A stretch of 6,307 nt of DNA. It comes from AEGEAN-183 sp964002385. GTDB lineage: Bacteria > Pseudomonadota > Gammaproteobacteria > Magnimaribacterales > Magnimaribacteraceae. Below the pieces are notes generated by a model that saw nothing but the letters and a program-made list of their open reading frames with translations, had not been told where the DNA came from and ran no database searches. Within the stretch, counting starts at the first letter, position 1; each line of letters starts with the position of its first letter. The translations under genes were made by a program, and so were the position numbers. The stretch lies in contig CAXFFS010000077.1 in NCBI GenBank assembly GCA_964002385.1, forward strand, positions 1 to 6,307. Direction: 5' to 3'. Below are positions 1 to 5,884 of this stretch, piece by piece.

Positions 1-112
1 TCATGGAAGTGTTGAAGACTATTTCTCCATTGGTTTCGCCGTGGTAGCCAATACTCTTCCCTAAGAAGATTGTACCGTCTGCTAATGCTAATACGGCTTT
101 ATCAAAGCTCAT
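1..112 (-). CDS. carA: Carbamoyl-phosphate synthase small subunit, N-terminal fragment (runs off the window)
   Basis: CarA is the glutaminase subunit of carbamoyl-phosphate synthase. It hydrolyses glutamine and passes ammonia to CarB for carbamoyl phosphate, the precursor of arginine and pyrimidines. Only the first 37 codons are present. They read MSFDKAVLALADGTIFLGKS, followed by a segment containing GYHGETNGEIVFNTSM. The pattern LxLxDGTxFxGxxxG, then GExxFNTSM, is the typical start of CarA; the TGYQE motif that normally follows lies outside the window. The ATG at 112-110 is the first one in its frame after an upstream in-frame stop and matches the family's usual N-terminus. An AGG at 126-124 is rather far away to serve as a ribosome-binding site. 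The gene is divergent from map. Its 5' region carries a promoter, an inverted repeat, a terminator-like hairpin and a short open frame, listed separately. Identity is confident despite the short length. Confidence 0.9.
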   Translation of the reverse strand, partial: MSFDKAVLALADGTIFLGKSIGYHGETNGEIVFNTSM

Positions 113-113
113 C

Positions 114-212
114 TTATTTAGAGCCTAAAAATTGAAATAAAAGTTGATAAAAAAAAAGCGAACCAGCAGTATATCTGAAGTTCGCAATTATAATTTTAAT
201 GCTGTTTGGCAT
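114..212 (-). CDS. Possible 32-codon leader peptide of carA, reading through the attenuator-like hairpin
   Basis: An ATG at 212-210 opens a 32-codon frame starting MPNSIKIIIANFRYTAGS. It reads the U tract as Leu-Phe-Phe, continues with a phenylalanine- and leucine-rich stretch, and ends at TAA (116-114), one base before the carA ATG. An open frame that crosses an intrinsic terminator and ends next to the first gene is the layout of the E. coli pyrBI leader, where coupled transcription and translation sense UTP. Against it: there is no Shine-Dalgarno sequence, the predicted transcript start would lie only about 3 bases before this ATG (so the message would be nearly leaderless), and a 32-codon frame can occur by chance. 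Treat it as a hypothesis. Confidence 0.3.
   Translation of the reverse strand: MPNSIKIIIANFRYTAGSLFFYQLLFQFLGSK
149..185 (-). terminator. Intrinsic terminator-like hairpin in the carA leader (candidate attenuator)
   Basis: Read on the minus strand, GCGAAC (185-180) pairs with GTTCGC (163-158). An inner CAG (177-175) can pair with CTG (166-164 or 169-167). The stem is followed at once by nine T residues (157-149), the form of a Rho-independent terminator. It lies between the predicted carA promoter and the carA ATG, and the gene behind it (map) is divergent, so it cannot be ending an upstream gene. That position suggests transcription attenuation of carA. The stem is only about 6-9 bp and contains a bulge, so its strength is uncertain. 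Confidence 0.6.
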
Positions 213-217
213 TAAAA
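194..217. repeat. Perfect 9-bp inverted repeat between carA and map
   Basis: On the plus strand TTTTAATGC (194-202) is the exact reverse complement of GCATTAAAA (209-217), with a 6-base spacer (TGTTTG). It overlaps the predicted carA transcription start (around 215) and lies just upstream of the candidate map -10 element. It could be a repressor site (a palindrome with a fixed spacer) or, if transcribed, a 5' hairpin on the carA message. No T tract follows it in the plus direction, so it does not look like a terminator. Confidence 0.6.
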
Positions 218-221
218 CCGC

Positions 222-250
222 ACTATAATAAATAACCTTAGTACTGTCTA
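222..250 (-). promoter_or_regulatory. Predicted sigma70-type promoter of carA
   Basis: On the minus strand the -35 element TAGACA (250-245) and the -10 element TATAGT (227-222) are separated by exactly 17 bases. Each differs from the E. coli consensus at one position. Transcription would begin near 215, about 100 bases before the carA ATG, and would run through the inverted repeat and the terminator-like hairpin. It is the best promoter match in the divergent region. Confidence 0.6.
224..229 (+). promoter_or_regulatory. Candidate -10 element for map
   Basis: A perfect TATAAT lies on the plus strand about 46 bases upstream of the map ATG. It shares bases with the -10 of the divergent carA promoter, so the two could compete. 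The -35 region is poor: the bases 16-18 positions upstream (within 200-207) do not resemble TTGACA, and TTGGCA at 206-211 is too close. The call rests on the -10 alone. Confidence 0.35.
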
Positions 251-275
251 TTTAAAAGATTAATAAATCTCAAAA

Positions 276-1037
276 ATGATAAAAACATCTGAACAAATAG
301 AAAATATGAAACTAGCTGGCAAGCTAGCTTCTGAAGTTTTAGAAATGATAACTCCACTAGTTAAACCTGGCATATCAACAGGAGAGCTAGATAAAATCTG
401 CCATGATTTCATAGTTCATGAGCAAGGAGCTATTCCTGCCAATGTGGGATATAGGGGTTACGAAAAAACAATTTGCAGTAGCTTAAATCAAGTTGTTTGT
501 CATGGAATTCCTGATTTTCAAAGAATTTTAAAAGATGGAGATATTTTAAATATTGATGTGACTGTAAAAAAAGATGGTTGGCATGGAGATACTTCTAAGA
601 TGTTTTTGGTGGGCAAGGCCCAAGCTCATAATGAAAGATTGGTAAAGATTACTCAAGAATGCCTTTATAAAGGCATAGAAAAAGTAAAACCAGGAGCTTA
701 TTTAGGTGACATAGGCAATGCAATTCAACAACATGCAGAAAAAAATCATTATTCAGTTGTAGAGGACTACTGCGGACATGGAATTGGAGAGGTTTATCAT
801 GAAGACCCTCAAGTCTTGCATTACGGTCAGCCAGGAACAGGGTTAAGGCTTAAAGAAGGCATGTGTTTCACCATCGAACCAATGATCAACTTGGGAACAA
901 AGTTCACCAAAGCATTATCAGATGGCTGGACGGTTGAAACTAAAGATGGGAGAAACTCAGCTCAGTGGGAACATACTCTTACAGTCACTTCAACTGGATG
1001 CGAAGTACTAACAAAAAGATCTGAAGAAAATCTCTAG
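276..1037 (+). CDS. map: Type I methionine aminopeptidase
   Basis: This cytosolic two-metal enzyme removes the initiator methionine from nascent proteins when the second residue is small. The 253-residue product is close to the E. coli length of 264. The five metal ligands of the pita-bread fold are visible: D94 (NIDVTV), D105 (HGDTSKMF), H168 (CGHGIG), E201 (FTIEPM) and E232 (WEHTL). The conserved histidines H76 (VCHGIPD) and H175 (VYHEDP) near the active site are also present. There is no N-terminal zinc-finger extension, as expected for the bacterial short form. The ATG gives the usual N-terminus (IKTSEQIENMKLAGKLA), although no Shine-Dalgarno sequence precedes it. It is followed by glnD after 3 bases, as in other gammaproteobacteria where map and glnD are adjacent, and the two are probably co-transcribed. 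The rpsB-tsf genes often found nearby are not next to it here; carA is. Confidence 0.97.
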   Translation: MIKTSEQIENMKLAGKLASEVLEMITPLVKPGISTGELDKICHDFIVHEQGAIPANVGYRGYEKTICSSLNQVVCHGIPDFQRILKDGDILNIDVTVKKDGWHGDTSKMFLVGKAQAHNERLVKITQECLYKGIEKVKPGAYLGDIGNAIQQHAEKNHYSVVEDYCGHGIGEVYHEDPQVLHYGQPGTGLRLKEGMCFTIEPMINLGTKFTKALSDGWTVETKDGRNSAQWEHTLTVTSTGCEVLTKRSEENL

Positions 1038-1040
1038 ATC

Positions 1041-3653
1041 ATGTCTTCGAATCTAGTTTTGAATAAACAAGAGTTAAAGCTAACTTCTATAAGGTCAAGT
1101 AAAAGTGCTGATAAAGACTTTGCAATTTGGTTAGAAAATAGAAAATCTGGAGTATCAGGCATTCAGAACTTCTTAAGGCGTAGATCTCAAAATACAGATA
1201 ACTTAATTTCTTCTATATGGGAAACATCTAATCTTTCTGAAAAAAAAGATATAAGTCTCTTCGCTGTTGGAGGGTATGGAAGACAAGAGCTTCATCCCTA
1301 CTCCGATATAGATCTATTAATTCTATATAAAGGAAAGTTAAACAAAAATAGACGCAACGGTATAGAGTCTTTCATCAGCCAACTTTGGGACCTTGAGCTC
1401 AATGTTGGACATAGCGTCAGGAGTCAGTTTGAAGAAGAAGAAATTATTTATTCTGATCTGCAAGCTTTTACCAACTTACTTGAATCTAGATTCTTATTTG
1501 GCGATGAGAATATGCAATTACTACCCAATCAAATAATTGAAAAGAAAAACATTTGGAAAAAAGAAAGATTTCTACTTAATAAGCTTAAAGAACAAGAACA
1601 AAGACACAATAAATTCGATAACACTGAGTACAACATAGAGCCTAATATCAAATCTTCACCAGGTGGTTTGAGAGACATGCATGTCATAAATTGGCTAATG
1701 TTGAATTATTCAAGAAAGAATCATCGATTAAAAAACTTAGACAGAATTGTAAGTGGAGCGGAGCGGAAAGAATTAAATAAAAGTAAACTTTGGCTCTGGA
1801 CTCTCAGATATATTCTTCATAAGGAAGCTGGAAGAGAAGAAGATAGATTGTTATTAAACTATCAAGTATCCGTAGCAAAAAAACTATTTCCAAGCATTAA
1901 AAATAGTAATGCAGCCGCTGAAAAGTTAATGCACAGATATTTTAGATCAGCATTAAATATATCTGAAATTAACGCGACGACCATCCAAAAATTTAAAGAA
2001 AGTCTTATTAGGCCAAAAAAATCAAAGGTAGATCTTAAAGACAAAGATTTTAGGGTGAAGAATAATTTAATTGAATTGAAGAACCTGGAGGCATTTAAGA
2101 AAAGTCCTTCTTTAATGCTAGAGATTTTTGTAAAACTTTGCGAAAACCCTCAAATCACAGGAATTCATTCAGATACATTAAAAAAATTGAAAGAGAACAG
2201 AAATCTAATCAACTCTTCCTTTAGAAAAAAGAAAAAAAATATTGATCTTTTTATGAAACTGATACGTTCACCAAGACTCATGGTTACCCAGTTAGAACAA
2301 ATGAAGCAGTTAGGAATTTTAGGAAAATATCTTCCAGAATTTGGAAGAGTTACGGGGCAAATGCAATACGATCTTTTCCACATCTATACTGTGGATGCCC
2401 ATACTCTCCAAGTTTTAAGAAATATGAGAAGATTGTTCTTAGGAACATCGAAAGAGACTTACCCTTTTGCTTCTGAATTAACTAAAAAATTACCTAAGCT
2501 AGAGATTCTATACATAGCCGGTCTTTATCATGATATTGGTAAAGGCAGAGGCAAAGATCACTCAGGACTTGGAACAAAAATTGTTAAAAGATTCTGTGAT
2601 CGACATAAGCTTGCAAAGAAAGATTCAGCCCTAATTGAGTGGTTAGTTCAAAATCACTTAAAGATGTCAATTACTTCTCAGAAAGAAGATCTGAGTAACC
2701 CCAAAGTAATAAGCAGTTTTTCAGATGTAGTTGGGAATGAAGAAAAGCTGAATTATCTCTACTGTTTAACCGTTTCCGACATATCGGCTACCAATCCTAA
2801 TTTATGGAATTCTTGGAATGAATCTTTATTAAATGACCTATATTTCAAGACTTTAAACAATATTAACTTTAAAGAAGAATTCAATAAATTTTCTAAAAAA
2901 GAAACTGAAAAGCTTATAAATTCAATACCAAAAAGATATCAATTAAAAGTAAAAGAATTATGGAGAAATTTCTATCCTTCTTATTTTGAAAGTCACCCAG
3001 CCCAATTAATCAGGGACCAAAGTCTTATAATTGCAAAGAGAAAAACAAAATCGGTAGCAAAGTTTTTCTACAAGAATAGCTCATTTAAGACTGACTCTTT
3101 AATGGTGTATACCAAAGACAGAATAAATGTCCTAGGAACTATAGTCGGAGAATTGGATTCTCAAAATATTAGTGTTCTTGACGCAAGTCTTTATGGAACA
3201 AAAGATGGTTATTGCTTAGATCATATTATTGTTTCAGATCAAAAAGGTGACCCTCTCAAAATAGGTAAAGATCAAATTAAAGAGATAGAGTCAAAAATAA
3301 TAAATTCTTTGGCAGAAGAAAAGTTGAATCCTAAGCTAATAAAGAAGAAGTTGCCAAGACACTTTTTGACTCTCAAGAGAGATACCAAAATAGAAATAAG
3401 TCATGACATGAAAAATAGATGGACTCAATTAGATATAAAAACTGCTGATCGTCCTGGTTTACTTTCTTCTATTTGCAGAGTGTTTGCTAAAAATAATGCT
3501 TTTATAAAAAAAGCAAGAATATCAACTTATGGAGAGAGAGCTGAAGACAGGTTTTGTATTTCTTCTTTAGAAGAGACCCCTTTTCTTAAAAAACCAGCAT
3601 TAGATAAATTAATTTCAGACTTAAGAGAGTCTCTTGACCCCAAAAATTACTGA
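1041..3653 (+). CDS. glnD: Bifunctional [protein-PII] uridylyltransferase / uridylyl-removing enzyme
   Basis: GlnD is the glutamine sensor of nitrogen control. It uridylylates PII (GlnB/GlnK) when glutamine is low and removes UMP when glutamine is high. The 870 residues (E. coli 890) show all expected parts. The nucleotidyltransferase motif GGYGRQELHPYSDIDLL spans residues 77-93, with metal-binding D89 and D91. The conserved SSPGGLRDMH lies at 205-214. The HD domain has H454 (VDAHTLQV), H497-D498 (LYHDIGKG) and D580 (VSDISATNP). Two C-terminal ACT domains at about 685-765 and 795-866 are where glutamine is sensed; the second contains TADRPGLLSSI. Nothing catalytic appears to be missing, so both activities are expected. 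A lysine-rich stretch (about 395-399) precedes the HD domain. The ATG lies 3 bases after the map stop with no clear Shine-Dalgarno sequence, which suggests translational coupling. No PII gene is in the window. Confidence 0.97.
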   Translation: MSSNLVLNKQELKLTSIRSSKSADKDFAIWLENRKSGVSGIQNFLRRRSQNTDNLISSIWETSNLSEKKDISLFAVGGYGRQELHPYSDIDLLILYKGKLNKNRRNGIESFISQLWDLELNVGHSVRSQFEEEEIIYSDLQAFTNLLESRFLFGDENMQLLPNQIIEKKNIWKKERFLLNKLKEQEQRHNKFDNTEYNIEPNIKSSPGGLRDMHVINWLMLNYSRKNHRLKNLDRIVSGAERKELNKSKLWLWTLRYILHKEAGREEDRLLLNYQVSVAKKLFPSIKNSNAAAEKLMHRYFRSALNISEINATTIQKFKESLIRPKKSKVDLKDKDFRVKNNLIELKNLEAFKKSPSLMLEIFVKLCENPQITGIHSDTLKKLKENRNLINSSFRKKKKNIDLFMKLIRSPRLMVTQLEQMKQLGILGKYLPEFGRVTGQMQYDLFHIYTVDAHTLQVLRNMRRLFLGTSKETYPFASELTKKLPKLEILYIAGLYHDIGKGRGKDHSGLGTKIVKRFCDRHKLAKKDSALIEWLVQNHLKMSITSQKEDLSNPKVISSFSDVVGNEEKLNYLYCLTVSDISATNPNLWNSWNESLLNDLYFKTLNNINFKEEFNKFSKKETEKLINSIPKRYQLKVKELWRNFYPSYFESHPAQLIRDQSLIIAKRKTKSVAKFFYKNSSFKTDSLMVYTKDRINVLGTIVGELDSQNISVLDASLYGTKDGYCLDHIIVSDQKGDPLKIGKDQIKEIESKIINSLAEEKLNPKLIKKKLPRHFLTLKRDTKIEISHDMKNRWTQLDIKTADRPGLLSSICRVFAKNNAFIKKARISTYGERAEDRFCISSLEETPFLKKPALDKLISDLRESLDPKNY

Positions 3654-3679
3654 ATAATTGTCTAAATCTCTAAATTGAG

Positions 3680-3695
3680 AGTCAAAAAGTTGACT
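3680..3695. repeat. 6-bp inverted repeat overlapping the predicted dapD -35 element
   Basis: AGTCAA (3680-3685) and TTGACT (3690-3695) are exact reverse complements with a 4-base spacer (AAAG). The right arm coincides with the proposed -35 hexamer. A smaller CTCT/AGAG pair (3668-3671 with 3678-3681) overlaps its left edge. Neither is followed by a T tract, so I see no convincing glnD terminator in this gap. A protein-binding role is possible, but a repeat this short could be chance. Confidence 0.3.
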
Positions 3696-3717
3696 ACCCA
3701 TGAATGAAGACTATTAT
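3690..3717 (+). promoter_or_regulatory. Predicted sigma70-type promoter of dapD-dapE
   Basis: TTGACT (3690-3695) and TATTAT (3712-3717) are separated by 16 bases; each differs from consensus at one position. Transcription would begin near 3724, about 34 bases before the dapD ATG. The site lies in the 104-base gap between glnD and dapD, the only gap of any size among the plus-strand genes, so a separate promoter there makes sense. Readthrough from map-glnD is also possible because no terminator is evident. Confidence 0.5.
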
Positions 3718-3757
3718 GCTGCGACTCAATAAAAAGATAATTTATTAAAGAAAGAGA

Positions 3758-4750
3758 ATGACTGACTGGTTTGCTATAGGAATAGGGTCTAGAAACTCCC
3801 AAGGGGATTGGCTTGAAGTTTTTTATCCTAAAAATCTTATAAATCCTTCAGAGGAACTAACGCTCAAAGCCAAGGAATTAGTTAGTTATAAGGAAGGGAA
3901 TTTTACAAGCTCCATTCCAAGTGACTTAGTTCAAGATATAGCAAAATTATCTAAAGACTTTTCATCACTAGAGGCTGAAAGAACTGTACTGGTATTTGTT
4001 GACTCTAAACTACCTCCTAATGATGTTCCTTCTTGTTATCTTAGACTTCATCTTCTCTCTCATAGACTAGTAAAACCAAACGAAATTAATTTAGAAGATA
4101 TTTTTACTCTTATGCCAACCGTTGCTTGGACATCAGATGGCCCTAAAGACCCTAAAGAACTTAATGATATTCTTTCTGATAAGAAGATTAATAATGAAGC
4201 TATACATATTCATTCATTGGATAAATTTCCTTGCCTAACAGACTATGTTGTTCCAGAAGGCGTAAGAATAGCGGATAGTCATAGAGTTAGATTAGGAGCT
4301 TATCTAGGTGAAGGGACCACGGTAATGCATGAAGGGTTTATCAATTTCAACGCAGGCACTCTAGGAAAAAGTATGGTAGAGGGTAGGATTTCACAAGGAG
4401 TTATTGTTGGCAAAGGAAGTGACCTTGGAGGAAGTTCAAGTACCATGGGAACTCTTTCTGGCGGCAATGAAACACTTATATCAGTGGGTCAGGATTGTCT
4501 TCTTGGAGCCAATTCAGGTCTTGGAATTCCTTTAGGTGATAGGTGTGTTGTTGAAGCGGGCTTGTACATTACTGCTGGAACTAAAGTAGAAATGATCAAA
4601 TCTAATAGTAAGGTAGAAGAGGTCAAAGCCTCAGAGCTTTCTTATAAAGACGATCTTCTATTTATAAGAAATTCTCTTACTGGAGCTGTTCAATGCAAGC
4701 CGAATCCGAAAACAGTTAATCTTAACGAAGAATTACATTCTAATAATTAA
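3758..4750 (+). CDS. dapD: 2,3,4,5-tetrahydropyridine-2,6-dicarboxylate N-succinyltransferase (long, Pseudomonas-type)
   Basis: DapD transfers succinyl from succinyl-CoA to tetrahydrodipicolinate, committing it to the succinylase branch of diaminopimelate and lysine synthesis. At 330 residues it is longer than the E. coli enzyme (about 274) and close to the Pseudomonas form (about 344). It has the layout of that class: an N-terminal domain of about 160 residues, then a left-handed beta-helix at about 165-280. The helix shows hexapeptide-like repeats such as VRIADSHRVRLGAYLGEGTTV. The signature SMVEGRISQGVIVGKGSD (205-222) follows, with E208 probably the catalytic acid, then GGSSSTMGTLSGG (224-236). 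The family normally forms trimers. The ATG is preceded by a purine-rich AAAGAAAGAGA that may serve as a weak ribosome-binding site. dapE follows after 3 bases, so the two pathway steps are almost certainly made together. Confidence 0.95.
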   Translation: MTDWFAIGIGSRNSQGDWLEVFYPKNLINPSEELTLKAKELVSYKEGNFTSSIPSDLVQDIAKLSKDFSSLEAERTVLVFVDSKLPPNDVPSCYLRLHLLSHRLVKPNEINLEDIFTLMPTVAWTSDGPKDPKELNDILSDKKINNEAIHIHSLDKFPCLTDYVVPEGVRIADSHRVRLGAYLGEGTTVMHEGFINFNAGTLGKSMVEGRISQGVIVGKGSDLGGSSSTMGTLSGGNETLISVGQDCLLGANSGLGIPLGDRCVVEAGLYITAGTKVEMIKSNSKVEEVKASELSYKDDLLFIRNSLTGAVQCKPNPKTVNLNEELHSNN

Positions 4751-4753
4751 CCT

Positions 4754-5884
4754 GTGTCGGAAGTACTAGAACTAACAAAAGAACTCATAAAGAGGGAATC
4801 CATTACACCTTTAGACGAAGGTTGTCAGGATTTGGTTGCGACTCGTCTTAAGAAATTAGGATTTGTTATTAAGCATTTACCTTTTGGGGAAGTCTCAAAT
4901 CTCTGGGCGACCTACGGAAAAGGTGAAAAGACTCTTACTCTGCTTGGTCATACTGACGTGGTCCCAACTGGCCCAATAGAAAAATGGACTAATGATCCTT
5001 TTGAACCAACGGAAAGAGATGGGTTACTATTTGGACGAGGAGCTGCTGACATGAAAGGAAGTGTAGCTGCCTTCGTAGTCGCTGCTGAGGAGTTCTGCAA
5101 GAAAAATCCCAACCCCAATGGGAGGCTTAGCATTATGCTGACTAGCGATGAAGAAGGGCCTGCCAAAGACGGCGTACGTAAAGTAATTAAATATTTAACC
5201 GATCAAGGTGAAAAAATAGACTGGTGTCTTGTTGGTGAACCGACCGCAGAAAAACGATTAGGGGATGTAATAAAAATTGGAAGAAGAGGATCAATTAATG
5301 GTGAGATTAATATTAGAGGAATTCAAGGGCATGCTGCCTATCCTCACAATGCTGAAAACCCTATACATACAAGTTCTGAAGCCTTAAATGAAATTGTAGC
5401 GCTTCAATGGCCAGATGAAAGTGGGCAATTCCCAGATAGCGTTCTTCAAGTTTCTAATATCCAATCAGGTACAGGAGCACATAACGTTATTCCAGGAGAA
5501 TTAAGTTTAAAACTTAACGTTAGATACTCTCCCTCCATATCTTCTCAAACCGTCATTGAGGCCGTTGAAGGAATACTTCAAAAACACAAACTAAACTTTA
5601 GTGCAAACTGGGAAGACAGCGGTGCTCCTTTTCTGACAACATCCACTACCTTAATTGATTGCGCTATTGAGTCCATAACAAATGTGACGGGAGTGAACGA
5701 AGTGGAGCAATCTACTGCGGGCGGAACCTCTGATGGCAGGTTTATTGCACCAACTGGGAGTGAGGTCGTAGAAGTAGGTCCTTTAAATGCTTCGATTCAC
5801 AAAATAGACGAGGCAGTTAGTGTAGAAGAACTAGAAATGTTGACAGAGATATACCGAAAAGTGATTACAAAACTTCTTACTTAA
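4754..5884 (+). CDS. dapE: Succinyl-diaminopimelate desuccinylase
   Basis: DapE is a di-zinc M20-family amidohydrolase that cleaves N-succinyl-LL-diaminopimelate to succinate and LL-diaminopimelate. The 376-residue length is typical. Zinc ligands and catalytic residues are in place: H66 and D68 (LLGHTDVVPTG), bridging D99 (GRGAADMKGS), general base E133 with ligand E134 (SDEEGPAKDG), E162 (VGEPTAE) and H349 (ASIHKIDE). H193 (QGHAAYPH) and N244 (GAHNVIP) are conserved residues of the dimerisation domain and substrate site. The start is GTG at 4754; the resulting N-terminus (SEVLELTKELIKRESITP) lines up with known DapE proteins. No Shine-Dalgarno sequence is visible between the dapD stop and this GTG (only CCT), so translation probably depends on ribosomes finishing dapD. 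The TAA stop shares bases with the stop of the convergent gene. Confidence 0.97.
   Translation: MSEVLELTKELIKRESITPLDEGCQDLVATRLKKLGFVIKHLPFGEVSNLWATYGKGEKTLTLLGHTDVVPTGPIEKWTNDPFEPTERDGLLFGRGAADMKGSVAAFVVAAEEFCKKNPNPNGRLSIMLTSDEEGPAKDGVRKVIKYLTDQGEKIDWCLVGEPTAEKRLGDVIKIGRRGSINGEINIRGIQGHAAYPHNAENPIHTSSEALNEIVALQWPDESGQFPDSVLQVSNIQSGTGAHNVIPGELSLKLNVRYSPSISSQTVIEAVEGILQKHKLNFSANWEDSGAPFLTTSTTLIDCAIESITNVTGVNEVEQSTAGGTSDGRFIAPTGSEVVEVGPLNASIHKIDEAVSVEELEMLTEIYRKVITKLLT

Noticed and set aside
206..211. TTGGCA as a -35 element for map.
   Set aside because: Only 12 bases separate it from TATAAT at 224-229, too few for a sigma70 promoter.
312..327. Perfect inverted repeat CTAGCT-N4-AGCTAG near the 5' end of map.
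   Set aside because: It encodes LAGKLA, a segment under protein constraint, and lies inside the gene with no T tract; chance is the simpler explanation.
1862..2383. Minus-strand open frames of 60 and 72 codons within glnD.
   Set aside because: They lie opposite conserved GlnD coding sequence, resemble no family, and have no start signals.
3668..3681. CTCT/AGAG hairpin after glnD as a terminator.
   Set aside because: The stem is only 4 bp and no T tract follows.
4948..5166. Minus-strand 72-codon open frame opposite the dapE active-site region.
   Set aside because: The dapE reading frame with all catalytic residues accounts for this DNA; the antisense frame has no recognisable features.
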